Assembly (NCBI GenBank): GCA_964605365.1
Contig: CAZSCF010000003.1
Coordinates: forward strand, 1-49,820
Direction: 5' to 3'
Source: CAZSCF01 sp964605365
Lineage (GTDB): Bacteria > Patescibacteriota > Minisyncoccia > Moranbacterales > UBA2206
Length of the DNA stretch: 49,820 nt
Shown: in pieces, positions 40,188-49,395 of the stretch
Layout: the number at the start of each line of letters is the position of its first letter
Numbering within the stretch: the stretch's first letter is position 1
Notes under the pieces: model-generated
Database searches by the model: none
What the model was told of the DNA's origin: nothing
Seen by the model: only the letters and a program-made list of their open reading frames with translations
Translations under genes and position numbers: made by a program

Positions 40188-41348
40188 ATGGCGAAAATCG
40201 GCATTGACGCGAGATGTTTGACGGAGGGAAGAAAAACAGGAGTGGAGGAATACACTTTGAATTTTTTAAAGCATCTTTTCGAAATTGATAAAAAGAACAA
40301 CTATGTTCTTTTTTTTAATTCTTTTAATAATTCAAAAATAGATTTTAGCTGGTTACAAAAATTTTCCAAAGTAGCTATTCAAAAATTCGGTTATCCCAAT
40401 AAGGTTCTCAATTTTTTGTTTTGGTATTTGGGCTGGCCAAAAATAGACAAAATGCTTGGCGGAACAGATTTTTTCTTTATGCCAAATATAATTTTTGGCG
40501 CGATGAGCAAAAAAGTAAAACCTATCATTACTTTTCACGATCTTTCTTTTGAAAGGTACCCCGAAACATTCTCATGGAAGAGGCGATTGTGGCATGTTTT
40601 TGTTAACGCAAAAAAAATAGCCAAAAAAGCAGAAAAAATAATTACCGTTTCTACTTCAACGAAAAATGATCTAGTTTCTATTTATGCCATAAATCCAAAA
40701 AAAATAAAAATTATCTCGAGTGGAATTTCGGAAAAATTCAGAATAATCGATCGAAATGACAAAAGACTTCTGGAGGTAAAAATGAAATATAAATTACCAT
40801 ACAAATTTATTTTGTATTTAGGAACAATTGAGCCCAGGAAAAATATTGTTGGCATTATTCGCGCTTATAATCAATTGCAAAAAATTGCAGAACATGAAAA
40901 ACTGGACGATCTCATTAAATATAAACTTGTAATTGCCGGATCTTCAGGCTGGTTAAACAAAAAAATATTAGTCGAAATTAAGAAGTCAAAATATAAAGAA
41001 AAAATTCAAATCGCTGATTTTATCGAAGATGACGACAAGGAGTTCGTTTATAATCTGGCCTCACTTTTTGTATTTCCATCATTTTTTGAAGGCTTTGGTT
41101 TTCCGCCATTGGAAGCAATGAAGTGTGGAGTGCCGGTGATTGTTTCCAATTCATCGTCCTTGCCGGAAGTTGTTGGTGATGGGGGGATTATGGTTGATCC
41201 CAATAAACCGGATGAAATTTATGAAGCTATGAAGGCAATCTTAACTGGTCCTGGATTCAGGACTGAATTGATAAAAAGAGGATTTGATCAAGCACAAAAA
41301 TTTGATTGGAATAAAGCAGCGCGAGAGTTTTTGCATATAATTTCTTAG
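40188..41348 (+). CDS. GT4-family glycosyltransferase
   Basis: A 386-residue GT-B enzyme beginning MAKIGIDARCLTEGRKTGVEEY (residues 1-22), the style of mannosyl- and rhamnosyltransferases. The acceptor-domain segment is ITFHDLSFERYPETFSWKRR. The donor domain begins near 205 (YKFILYLGTIEPRKNIVGIIRAYNQL), with SLFVFPSFFEGFGFPPLEAMKCGVPVIVSNSSSLPEVVGDGGIMVDP (about 288-334). It follows the Wzz-like gene by 4 bp and is similar to the next gene, probably a past duplication. Acceptor and sugar are unknown. Confidence 0.93.
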   Translation: MAKIGIDARCLTEGRKTGVEEYTLNFLKHLFEIDKKNNYVLFFNSFNNSKIDFSWLQKFSKVAIQKFGYPNKVLNFLFWYLGWPKIDKMLGGTDFFFMPNIIFGAMSKKVKPIITFHDLSFERYPETFSWKRRLWHVFVNAKKIAKKAEKIITVSTSTKNDLVSIYAINPKKIKIISSGISEKFRIIDRNDKRLLEVKMKYKLPYKFILYLGTIEPRKNIVGIIRAYNQLQKIAEHEKLDDLIKYKLVIAGSSGWLNKKILVEIKKSKYKEKIQIADFIEDDDKEFVYNLASLFVFPSFFEGFGFPPLEAMKCGVPVIVSNSSSLPEVVGDGGIMVDPNKPDEIYEAMKAILTGPGFRTELIKRGFDQAQKFDWNKAAREFLHIIS

Positions 41349-41354
41349 TGTTTA

Positions 41355-41363
41355 TGTTATAAT
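41355..41363 (+). promoter_or_regulatory. extended -10 promoter before the third glycosyltransferase
   Basis: TGTTATAAT (41355-41363) gives a consensus -10 with the extended TG. The gene at 41421 is 57 bp downstream, so its leader would be about 50 nt. No good -35 is seen. Confidence 0.5.
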
Positions 41364-41420
41364 GAGTTTGTCTTCGTACCAACTTCAGGAAGCGTTTTTG
41401 ATGCAATTAATGTGAAAAAA

Positions 41421-42581
41421 ATGGCAAGAATTGGAATTGATGCCCGGTTTTACGGACTTATTGGAAAGGGTTTGGGCAGATACACGCAAAAATTAATAGA
41501 AAATTTAGAAAAACTATCCGATAAGAATGGCATTTTTTCTGATGAATATTTTATCTTTTTAGGCAAAGAAAATTTTAATGATTATACTCCTAAAAATCCC
41601 AATTTTCATAAAATTTTAGCGCCGTATAAATGGTATACATTGGCAGAACAAATTTATATGCCTAAAATTTTAAATAAATATAATCTTGATTTGGTTCATT
41701 TTCCGCACTTTAATGTGCCTTTTTTGTATCGAAAAAAAATCATAGTAACCATTCATGATTTGATTTTGTTACAATTTTCAACCGTAAAAAATACGACACT
41801 CAACCCCATATTTTATAAAATAAAGTTTTTGGCTTATAAGTTTATTATCTGGTCGGCCATCCGGCGGTCCGAAAAAATCATAACTGTCTCAAATTTTACT
41901 AAAAATGAATTGTTAAAATATTATAAAAAAGATCTGAAAAAAGAAAAAATAACGGTAACTTATGAGGCTGGCAGCGATAAATCGGAAAACAGCGATTATA
42001 ATAGTCGAAACAATCTGAAAATATTGAAGAAATATGGTATACTAAAACCGTATCTCCTTTATGTGGGAAATGCCTATCCGCATAAGAATTTGGAAAGGTT
42101 GATTTTGGCTTTTGCAAAATTAAATACAGCTCAAAAATATCAATTAGTGCTGGTAGGAAAAACAGATTTTTTCTATCAAAGACTAATGAATATAATTAAA
42201 AAAAATAATATAGGGAGAGTAATTTTTGTTGAGCAAGTGTCTGATAATATTCTCGACGTGATATATCGGGAATCAAGGGCTTACGTTTTTGCTTCTCTGT
42301 ATGAAGGCTTTGGCATTCCGCCATTGGAAGCAATGAGTAAAAGTGTTCCCGTTGCATCTTCCAATCATCCCTGTATGAAAGAAATTTTAGGTGAAAGTGC
42401 CAGGTTTTTTGACGGAAAAGATGAGCAATCAATGATTGAAGCCATGGAGGCAGTTTTAGAAGATGAAAAAATAAGAGGAAAATTAATAACCTTGGGTCTG
42501 CAACAGATACAAAAATACAGCTGGAAAAAAATGACCCAAATAACCCAGAATATTTATCAAGAAATTAATGAAAAAAAATAA
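41421..42581 (+). CDS. GT4-family glycosyltransferase
   Basis: A 386-residue GT-B enzyme starting MARIGIDARFYGLIGKGLGRYT; the ATG at 41421 is preferred over an upstream GTG at 41412 because MARIGIDAR aligns with MAKIGIDAR of the previous enzyme. The middle part shows VTIHDLILLQF, the donor domain has YLLYVGNAYPHKNLERLILAFAKL (about 209-232) and AYVFASLYEGFGIPPLEAMSKSVPVASSNHPCMKEILG (about 290-327). It overlaps the next gene by 14 bp, which shows co-translation with the DUF4012 gene. Confidence 0.93.
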   Translation: MARIGIDARFYGLIGKGLGRYTQKLIENLEKLSDKNGIFSDEYFIFLGKENFNDYTPKNPNFHKILAPYKWYTLAEQIYMPKILNKYNLDLVHFPHFNVPFLYRKKIIVTIHDLILLQFSTVKNTTLNPIFYKIKFLAYKFIIWSAIRRSEKIITVSNFTKNELLKYYKKDLKKEKITVTYEAGSDKSENSDYNSRNNLKILKKYGILKPYLLYVGNAYPHKNLERLILAFAKLNTAQKYQLVLVGKTDFFYQRLMNIIKKNNIGRVIFVEQVSDNILDVIYRESRAYVFASLYEGFGIPPLEAMSKSVPVASSNHPCMKEILGESARFFDGKDEQSMIEAMEAVLEDEKIRGKLITLGLQQIQKYSWKKMTQITQNIYQEINEKK

Positions 42582-45216
42582 TCGAATACTATCGCAAATG
42601 TTTGATGTGCGTCCGGTAAATGAAGCGGGTGGTTTGGATTTGGAAAAAATAAAGAAAGTCGGCAGTATTTTAAAAAGTTCACATAAAAAAAGCGGTGCTC
42701 AAAAAAAATATTCAGAAAAGATTTTAAAAGAACAAAGCAATTTATATGATATCAAAAAGTATCAAGAAAAGACGTATGAGATTGAGAAAATTCTCCAACA
42801 AAGAATTCTTGAGCAAAAAAAATTAGAAAGAAAAATACGACAGAATAGAATTGAATTGCAGCAAGAATTGGAAGCAGCCAGAAAAGGAGAAAATAAGATA
42901 ATGCAAATGGGGGTGGCCTTTAATTCAAATGAGGTGCCCATAATCTATCGAATTGAACATCTGCCAAAATCTGCCTCGAAAGTTGCAGAAAAGAATTTCT
43001 CTGAAAAAGAGGAGTTTATTTTGGAAAATGATATCTGGAGCGAGGAAGATCAAAAACAAGAGGAAGAATATTTGGCAAAAAGAAGCGGTTTTTTTCAAAG
43101 AAATTCCCTATCAGAATTGCGGTTATCTTTACCAGCATTGCCAAAATTTAAAATTCCAACTTTGCCAGAATTTCCCGAAGCAGCCAGCGACTTAAATTCA
43201 AAAAAATCCGTTTTTTCTTTTGCTCTGGCGGCATGTTTTATTTTTTTGATCATTTCTGGCATTGGATATGTTAAAAAAGGATTGGAAATAAAACAATCGG
43301 TTTTAGGAACAAGTCAGGTGGCGTATGCCAATCTGACTCAAGCAAAAGAAGATATTATGAAAAATAATTTTCAGGACTCAGCTTTTCGATTCAATGAAGC
43401 TTATGACAATTTCGATAATATCTCCAAGGAATTGGATGGCTTGGGAACTGTTTTTATTGACGGCTCGCGCTTTTTGCCTTATATTTCCAAACTTTCTTCG
43501 GGAAAATATTTGGCTGAAGCCGGTAAAAATATATCACGCATAGGCGTTTTGTCCGGAGAGATAATGAAGGTTTTACAGCAAATACAAAATCCTTTAGAAA
43601 ATACAGCGAACAGTAGCGGATCGATTTCATTTTTAAAAATATTTCAGGATTCAAATAAAAACGCTCAAGAAATTTTAATTTTACTGGAAGATATTGAAAA
43701 GGATTTGAATAAGGTTAATGTTCAGGATATTCCCGAGGATAAAAGGGCGCAGTTTGTTGAAATTAAAAACAAGTTGCCTCAAATAAAAAAGTTTGTAAAA
43801 GAATTTTTGGATAATGGACAAATTTTTTCCGATATTTTGGGAGGTAACGGACCGCGCAAGTACTTATTTTTATTTCAAAATAATCAAGAAATGAGGGCGA
43901 CTGGCGGATTTATCGGAAGTTATGGTGTACTGGATATTTTTAATGGAAGAATAAATAAATTTTTTATTGACGGAATATTCAATCCTGATGGACAGCTTAG
44001 GGAAAAAATAGTTCCTCCTGCTCCTATTCAAAAAATTAGCGCTGCATGGAGCCTGCACGACAGCAATTGGTTTCCGGATTTTCCAGTTTCAGCCGAAAAG
44101 GCTATCTGGTTTTATGAAAAAACCGGAGGACCAACGGTAGATGGAATAATTACTATGACACCGGATGTTATGGAAAAACTGCTTGAGGTGAGCGGGCCGA
44201 TTGACATGTCGGAATATAATATTACAATAACTAAAGACAATTTTCTCGAAGAAGTGCAAAGGGAGGTGGAGGTTGATTATGACAAGGAATTAAATCAACC
44301 TAAAAAAATTCTAGCCGATTTGGCTCCGAAAATATTGGATGCTATTTTTAATTCCAAAAAAGTTTCAAATGTGGTTAAGACGCTGGATATTTTAGTGGAA
44401 AGCTTAAGTGAAAAGCAGATATTGCTTTATTCCAGAAATTATGAAATTGAAAAGAAAATTTCTGAAGAAAATTGGTCGGGAGAAGTGTTGTCCGCAGATA
44501 AGGATTATTTAAGTGTCATAAATTCCAACATCAACGGTTTCAAAACAGATGGAGTTATTGAGGAAAAGATTGAACATAAGGCGGAAATAAGAGACGACGG
44601 ATCCATTGTTGATTCTGTAATAATTACCAGAAAGCATAATGGGGGAAATGAAAAATATGATTGGCTCAATAAAGTCAATGCGAATTATATGCGAGTTTAC
44701 GTGCCCAAGGGTTCTCAATTGATTTTAGCAGAGGGTCAAACGAGAGAATTTAATTCTCCGCCATTGGATTATAAAGCGCTCAATTTCAAATATGATTCAC
44801 AGGTTGAAGCCGAGGAAAAATCAATAACGGTAGATGAAAAAAGTGGAACCAGAATTTACGAAGATGCCAACAAGACAGTTTTTGCCAATTGGGTTTATGT
44901 TAGCCCAAAAGAGGAAGTTGTGGTGAAATACACGTATTTATTACCTTTCAAAATTTTTATAAACGAAAGCAACAAACCGGCTGATACATATTCTCTTCTA
45001 GTGCAAAAGCAATCCGGAAGCTCTGGTTCAAAACTTATTTCAAATGTAATTTATCCAAAAGGATATGGTTTGATATGGAAATATCCGGAAGCCTTGGTTG
45101 ATGTTCCTGAAAATTTTTCAGACGAAGGAAATAATAATTTGACAATCGAAACAAGCCTGAAGAAAGATAAATTTATAGGCGCAGTTTTTTCTAATAAGAC
45201 AAAAAACTTTGATTAA
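42568..45216 (+). CDS. DUF4012-domain membrane protein with long cytoplasmic coiled-coil head
   Basis: An 882-residue protein. Residues 1-210 are charged and contain a coiled coil (KYQEKTYEIEKILQQRILEQKKL) and a linker rich in Pro and Leu (PALPKFKIPTLPEFPE). One membrane helix lies about 215-236 (SFALAACFIFLIISGIGYV). The rest is outside the membrane and has the DUF4012 features LGGNGPRKYLFLFQNNQEMRATGGFIGSYG (about 427-456), then SLHDSNWFPDFPVSAEKAIWFYEKTGG. Function is unproven; it is often in surface-polysaccharide clusters of candidate-phyla and actinobacterial genomes, as here. It overlaps its neighbours on both sides (14 bp and 8 bp). Confidence 0.88.
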   Translation: MKKNNRILSQMFDVRPVNEAGGLDLEKIKKVGSILKSSHKKSGAQKKYSEKILKEQSNLYDIKKYQEKTYEIEKILQQRILEQKKLERKIRQNRIELQQELEAARKGENKIMQMGVAFNSNEVPIIYRIEHLPKSASKVAEKNFSEKEEFILENDIWSEEDQKQEEEYLAKRSGFFQRNSLSELRLSLPALPKFKIPTLPEFPEAASDLNSKKSVFSFALAACFIFLIISGIGYVKKGLEIKQSVLGTSQVAYANLTQAKEDIMKNNFQDSAFRFNEAYDNFDNISKELDGLGTVFIDGSRFLPYISKLSSGKYLAEAGKNISRIGVLSGEIMKVLQQIQNPLENTANSSGSISFLKIFQDSNKNAQEILILLEDIEKDLNKVNVQDIPEDKRAQFVEIKNKLPQIKKFVKEFLDNGQIFSDILGGNGPRKYLFLFQNNQEMRATGGFIGSYGVLDIFNGRINKFFIDGIFNPDGQLREKIVPPAPIQKISAAWSLHDSNWFPDFPVSAEKAIWFYEKTGGPTVDGIITMTPDVMEKLLEVSGPIDMSEYNITITKDNFLEEVQREVEVDYDKELNQPKKILADLAPKILDAIFNSKKVSNVVKTLDILVESLSEKQILLYSRNYEIEKKISEENWSGEVLSADKDYLSVINSNINGFKTDGVIEEKIEHKAEIRDDGSIVDSVIITRKHNGGNEKYDWLNKVNANYMRVYVPKGSQLILAEGQTREFNSPPLDYKALNFKYDSQVEAEEKSITVDEKSGTRIYEDANKTVFANWVYVSPKEEVVVKYTYLLPFKIFINESNKPADTYSLLVQKQSGSSGSKLISNVIYPKGYGLIWKYPEALVDVPENFSDEGNNNLTIETSLKKDKFIGAVFSNKTKNFD

Positions 45217-46888
45217 AAAAATTCTAGATAACAATTTTTGGAATTCTCAGCCGTCGAAATCTATTATGTCGGCTGCTTTTGTGATAACCGCTTCCGGTTT
45301 GGCCAGTCGTCTTTTGGGATTGCTGCGAGATAGAATGTTGGCTTCTCGCTTTGGGGCAGGAGATATAATGGATGTTTATTATGCCGCTTTTCGTATTCCC
45401 GACTTGATTTATAATTTTATTGTTTTAGGAGCGTTGAGCGCGGCTTTTATTCCCGTTTTTTCAAGTTTAATTTCTAAGGAAAAAAATATTGAAGATGAAC
45501 CGGAAAAAAGAATGAATGACAATGATGATGCTCAGAAGCTGGTGAATGGGATGCTTAATATATCAATCTTTTTTATAATAGTTATTGCGCTTATAATGGC
45601 TTTATTTGCACCTATTCTGGTGAAATTTGTTACACCTGGCTTTTCTCCTGAAAAAAATGAGATGGTCGTATTATTTACCCGAATAATGTTTCTTAGTCCT
45701 TTGTTTTTAGGTATAAGCGGAATATTCGGAGGTGTCCTGACTTCATTTAGAAGGTTTATCATATATTCATTGGCTCCGATTTTTTATAACCTGGGAATTA
45801 TCTTGGGAATTTTTTTCTTTGTTGATTTTTGGGGACCGATTGGTTTGGCTTGGGGAGTTGTTTTAGGAGCCGCCTTGCATATGTTAATTCAATATCCGGC
45901 AGTTAGAAATTTGGGTTTTAGATATAAATATATCTTTTGCGAATCTTTTAGGGATGCCAATATAAAAAGAGTTTTTTTTCTGATGATTCCGCGTATGATG
46001 GGGATATCCATAAATCAGATTAATCTTTTTGTAATTACCATTTTTGCCTCGACTTTGGCTGGCGGAAGTTTGGCGATTTTTAATTTCGCTCAAAATTTGC
46101 AAAGCGTGGCATTGGGAATATTTGGCGTCTCCTTCGCTATTGCGGTTTTTCCCGTTCTTTCGAGTTTGGCGGCGCAAGAAGATAAAGATAAATTTATTGA
46201 TACCTTTTCCGGTACTTTTAGGCAAATTATTTTTTTTGTTGTTCCAATGAGTGTTTTTATTTTTGTTTTGCGCGCTCAGATAGTGCGTGTTGTTTTGGGT
46301 TCGGGAAAATTCGACTGGGAAGATACAATTCTTACATTTGAATGTCTGGGTGTTTTTGTTTTCAGTCTTTTTGCACAGAGTACCATTCCTCTTTTGGCCA
46401 GAGCATTCTATGCCTTACATGATACCAAAAATCCGTTTTACATAGCCTTGGCCACTGAAATAGTTAATATTTTCTTAGTATTGATGCTTATTGATAAATT
46501 CAAAGTTATCGGCCTGGCAGTGGCTTTTTCAGCAGCCAGCATATTACAAATGATATTGCTTTTTATTTTTCTGCGTAAAAAGCTAAAAAGTTTGGACGAA
46601 AAAAATATAGTTGTTTCATTTTCAAAGGTATTTTTAGTCTCTATCCTGACCGGAGCAGTCATTCAATTATCAAAAACGAAAGTTGCTTTACTGGTTGATA
46701 TAGATACCTTTGTTGGAATTTTTTTGCAACTTTTCATTTCACTGGCTATAGGAATTTTCATTTTTTCTCTAGCAAGCTATGCGGTGAAGTTGGAAGAATT
46801 CTTTAATTTCAAAAACTCTTTGACTAAAAAAATATTCAGAGCAAAAAAAGTTATTGTAGAAAGCACAAGCGATGTGAGCGGGGTATAA
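45209..46888 (+). CDS. murJ: MurJ-type lipid II / polysaccharide-precursor flippase
   Basis: A 559-residue membrane protein of the MOP superfamily with about 14 helices. MurJ hallmarks are SAAFVITASGLASRLLGLLRDRMLASRFGAGDIMDVYYAAFRIPDL (about residues 20-65) and GALSAAFIPVFS, with charged loops holding the conserved Arg of the central cavity. The start is TTG 45209, overlapping the DUF4012 stop by 8 bp; the ATG at 45266 would cut the N-terminal amphipathic part. It flips lipid II to the outer face, but in this cluster it could also serve the undecaprenyl-linked sugar. The 3' end overlaps a -10 box for lepA. Confidence 0.9.
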   Translation: MIKKILDNNFWNSQPSKSIMSAAFVITASGLASRLLGLLRDRMLASRFGAGDIMDVYYAAFRIPDLIYNFIVLGALSAAFIPVFSSLISKEKNIEDEPEKRMNDNDDAQKLVNGMLNISIFFIIVIALIMALFAPILVKFVTPGFSPEKNEMVVLFTRIMFLSPLFLGISGIFGGVLTSFRRFIIYSLAPIFYNLGIILGIFFFVDFWGPIGLAWGVVLGAALHMLIQYPAVRNLGFRYKYIFCESFRDANIKRVFFLMIPRMMGISINQINLFVITIFASTLAGGSLAIFNFAQNLQSVALGIFGVSFAIAVFPVLSSLAAQEDKDKFIDTFSGTFRQIIFFVVPMSVFIFVLRAQIVRVVLGSGKFDWEDTILTFECLGVFVFSLFAQSTIPLLARAFYALHDTKNPFYIALATEIVNIFLVLMLIDKFKVIGLAVAFSAASILQMILLFIFLRKKLKSLDEKNIVVSFSKVFLVSILTGAVIQLSKTKVALLVDIDTFVGIFLQLFISLAIGIFIFSLASYAVKLEEFFNFKNSLTKKIFRAKKVIVESTSDVSGV

Positions 46889-46889
46889 T
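46884..46889 (+). promoter_or_regulatory. possible lepA -10 box overlapping the murJ stop
   Basis: TATAAT (46884-46889) overlaps the TAA stop of murJ. Transcription would begin near 46896, between the first in-frame ATG at 46892 and the family-like ATG at 46919. It therefore supports the later start. No good -35 is present. Confidence 0.38.
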
Positions 46890-46918
46890 TAATGCTTGAA
46901 ATGTTAAATTTTAAAACG

Positions 46919-48709
46919 ATGGATAATATCAGAAATTTTTGCATAATTGCACACATTGATCATGGAAAATCGACTTTGGCCGATCGTTTTTTGGAAATTA
47001 CCAAAACAGTGGAAAAACGCAAGATGAAAGAGCAGATTCTTGATCAAATGGACTTGGAACGTGAGCGCGGGATTACTATAAAATTACAACCGGCTCGAAT
47101 GAAATATATTTATGAAAAGCAAGAATATGTATTAAATCTTATTGATACTCCCGGACATGTGGATTTTGGTTATGAGGTTTCAAGATCATTGGCAGCTGTT
47201 GAGGGCGCGGTTTTGTTAGTTGATGCGACGAAAGGTGTGCAAGCGCAAACCCTTTCTAATTTATATCTGGCTATTGAACAAAATTTGGAAATTATTCCGG
47301 TTATTAATAAAATTGACCTCCCGAATGCCAATGTAGAAAAGGTAAAGAAGGAGATCGTCCATATTTTAGGATGCAAAGAAGAAGAAATACTTTCGGCCTC
47401 AGGAAAAACTGGTGAAGGAGTTGAAAATATCTTTCAGGCAATTATAAAAAAAATTCCTGCTCCGAGTGGTCAAATGGAAAAACCGTTGCGGGCGCTTATT
47501 TTCGATTCAAAATACGACACTTATAAAGGTGTTGTGGCTTATGTGAGAATTGTAGACGGCCAAGTAAAAAGAGAAGATGAAATTCGAATGATGGAAAATT
47601 GTAAAGAAAGTACTGTTATTGAGGTGGGCTATTTTAATCCGGGATTTTTACCGACAGACAAGCTGGTTGCAGGAGATATCGGATACATTGCAACAGGACT
47701 TAAAAGTGTAGAACATTGCAGAGTCGGAGATACCATCACAGTCGAAGGAGATAAATCTTTGGTTAAAAGTCTGGCCGGCTATAAAGAAGTTAAGCCAATG
47801 GTGTATGCCGGTCTTTATCCGATTGAAGGTGACGCTTATAACTTTATGCGCGACGCACTGGAGAAATTGAAACTGAATGATGCAGCTTTTGTTTTTGAAC
47901 CGGAAAGCAATTTGGCATTGGGCAAAGGTTTTCGTTGTGGTTTTTTAGGATTGCTTCACCTAGAAATCATTAAGGAACGCCTGGAACGCGAATTTAATTT
48001 TTCTCCAACCATTACAACTCCAAGTGTCGTTTACGAGATAAAATTAAAAGGTAAAAATGAAATCAAAAAAATTTATTCTGCTACGCAAATGCCCGATCCG
48101 TCAATGTTGGAAGAAATTTCCGAGCCATACGTAAAATTGGATATTATTACGCCGGCAACCTATCTCGGTTCAATAATGGATCTTATGAATTCGTTAAGAT
48201 CTAATTATTTGAATACGGAATATATCGATCTTGAAAGGATATTATTGACATTCGAAGTGCCCTTAACGGATATTATCGTAAATTTTCACGACGATCTTAA
48301 AAGTGTGTCATCTGGATATGCTTCTATGAGTTATGAGCTTATCGGTTATCGAAAATCGGATCTTGTAAAGTTGGATATTTTGTTAGCCGGAGAAGTTGTA
48401 GAAGCTCTTTCCCGGATTGTGCCGAAAGAAAAAACTTTCAGTGAAGGAAAAAGAATAGTTGAAAAACTTAAGGACGCAATTCCGCGTCAAAATTTTGTTA
48501 TTCCTGTTCAAGCTGCATTGGGAGGAAAAATAATTGCCCGAGAAACTGTGAGGCCATTTCGCAAAGATGTAACTTCCGGACTTTATGGCGGCGATGTTAC
48601 CCGAAAAAATAAACTTTTAGATAAGCAAAAAAAGGGAAAAAAGAAAATGAAAAATATTGGCAAAGTTCAAATTCCTTCGGAAGCCTATCTGGCAGTATTA
48701 AAAAGATAA
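46919..48709 (+). CDS. lepA: elongation factor 4 (LepA), ribosome-associated GTPase
   Basis: A 596-residue translational GTPase that back-translocates or remodels stalled ribosomes. G1 AHIDHGKSTL (about residues 10-19), switch II DTPGHVDFGYEVSRSLAAVEGAVLLVDA and G4 NKIDLPNA are intact. The unique C-terminal part has SGLYGGDVTRKNKLLDKQKKGKKKMKNIGKVQIPSEAYLAVLK, the LepA hallmark. The start ATG 46919 gives MDNIRNFCIIAHIDHGK, as in the family, whereas the frame extends 9 codons further to ATG 46892. The spacing to the -10 favours 46919. Confidence 0.95.
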   Translation: MDNIRNFCIIAHIDHGKSTLADRFLEITKTVEKRKMKEQILDQMDLERERGITIKLQPARMKYIYEKQEYVLNLIDTPGHVDFGYEVSRSLAAVEGAVLLVDATKGVQAQTLSNLYLAIEQNLEIIPVINKIDLPNANVEKVKKEIVHILGCKEEEILSASGKTGEGVENIFQAIIKKIPAPSGQMEKPLRALIFDSKYDTYKGVVAYVRIVDGQVKREDEIRMMENCKESTVIEVGYFNPGFLPTDKLVAGDIGYIATGLKSVEHCRVGDTITVEGDKSLVKSLAGYKEVKPMVYAGLYPIEGDAYNFMRDALEKLKLNDAAFVFEPESNLALGKGFRCGFLGLLHLEIIKERLEREFNFSPTITTPSVVYEIKLKGKNEIKKIYSATQMPDPSMLEEISEPYVKLDIITPATYLGSIMDLMNSLRSNYLNTEYIDLERILLTFEVPLTDIIVNFHDDLKSVSSGYASMSYELIGYRKSDLVKLDILLAGEVVEALSRIVPKEKTFSEGKRIVEKLKDAIPRQNFVIPVQAALGGKIIARETVRPFRKDVTSGLYGGDVTRKNKLLDKQKKGKKKMKNIGKVQIPSEAYLAVLKR

Positions 48710-48717
48710 AACTAGTC

Positions 48718-48816
48718 TGTCATCCTGAACTTGTTTTAGGATCCCTGCTTGCCGGCAGGCAGGTAATTAGATTCCGGATCCCATGCCTACCGGCAGGCAG
48801 GAAGTCCGGAATGACA
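48718..48816. repeat. composite inverted repeat TGTCATCCTGAACT / AGTCCGGAATGACA with two nested palindromes
   Basis: The ends TGTCATCCTGAACT (48718) and AGTCCGGAATGACA (to 48816) are inverted with a few mismatches, and GGATCC and GGATCCC mirror each other inside. Two copies of a CTTGCCGGCAGGCAGG or CTACCGGCAGGCAGG palindrome are nested (about 48747-48763 and 48787-48801), the core seen in secA. It lies between lepA and the division gene promoter. Confidence 0.8.
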
Positions 48817-48827
48817 AATTTTCGAAA

Positions 48828-48856
48828 TTGATTACATATTAATTTTTTGATATAAT
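48828..48856 (+). promoter_or_regulatory. promoter of the small membrane protein / ftsB-like / SurA_N-like operon
   Basis: TTGATT (48828-48833), 17-bp spacer, TATAAT (48851-48856). Transcription would begin near 48863, giving a leader of about 8 nt before ATG 48871. Confidence 0.65.
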
Positions 48857-48870
48857 TTACACAACACAAT

Positions 48871-48978
48871 ATGAGCTTTCGAAAACGCAACAAAAAAATG
48901 TATAAGATTTGGGTGGTAATTTCTTTATTAGCGGTCTTGGCCATGTTGGCTTTTACAATTGCTCCTCTTTTTTATTAA
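48871..48978 (+). CDS. 35-residue single-pass membrane protein
   Basis: A very short gene encoding a basic start (MSFRKRNKKMYK) followed by one membrane helix (WVVISLLAVLAMLAFTIAPLFY). The charge layout is positive-inside, with the helix to the C-terminus. It follows a good promoter by 14 bp and precedes the FtsB/DivIC-like gene by 5 bp, so it is transcribed with it. I recall similar short proteins in this position in related genomes but cannot name the family. A structural link to the division or secretion machinery is inferred from position. Confidence 0.7.
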   Translation: MSFRKRNKKMYKIWVVISLLAVLAMLAFTIAPLFY

Positions 48979-48983
48979 AATAA

Positions 48984-49391
48984 ATGTCAAAAAACAAATT
49001 TAAGGCCAGTTCTTTTTTTATGAAAATTTTTTTGGTGCTTGCTTTTATAGTTTTAATTTTCATTTCCATTTCTATCGCCAAAGAAACTTATAAAAAAAAT
49101 CAGGTTCAAAAAGAAATAAAATCTCTTCAAGAAGAAGCGCAAAAAATAAGCAGGGATAATGCTCAAATCAAAGAAAAAATTGCTTATTTGGAAAGCTCGG
49201 AATACAAAACAAAAGAGGCTAAAGATAAGTTGGGACTCAAAAATCTTGAAGAAGACGTCATTATTGTAAAACCGAACATTGAAAAAGAAACTGCTACAGA
49301 ATATTCTGAAGATAAAACTTCAACAGTCGTACCTGAACCCAAAAAGGAGTCTAACTATATAAAATGGTGGAACTATTTTTTTGGATATTAA
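48984..49391 (+). CDS. FtsB/DivIC-type septum-formation protein
   Basis: A 135-residue single-pass protein. The membrane helix is about residues 12-32 (FMKIFLVLAFIVLIFISISIA), followed by a coiled coil (about 36-72, KKNQVQKEIKSLQEEAQKISRDNAQIKEKIAYLES). The family motif appears as SSEYKTKEAKDKLGLKNLEEDVIIVKP (about 72-97). The acidic-polar tail is longer than in E. coli FtsB and ends with an aromatic WWNYFFGY. It should link the division proteins. Downstream, 4 bp away, is a SurA_N-like gene. Confidence 0.88.
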   Translation: MSKNKFKASSFFMKIFLVLAFIVLIFISISIAKETYKKNQVQKEIKSLQEEAQKISRDNAQIKEKIAYLESSEYKTKEAKDKLGLKNLEEDVIIVKPNIEKETATEYSEDKTSTVVPEPKKESNYIKWWNYFFGY

Positions 49392-49395
49392 ATAT

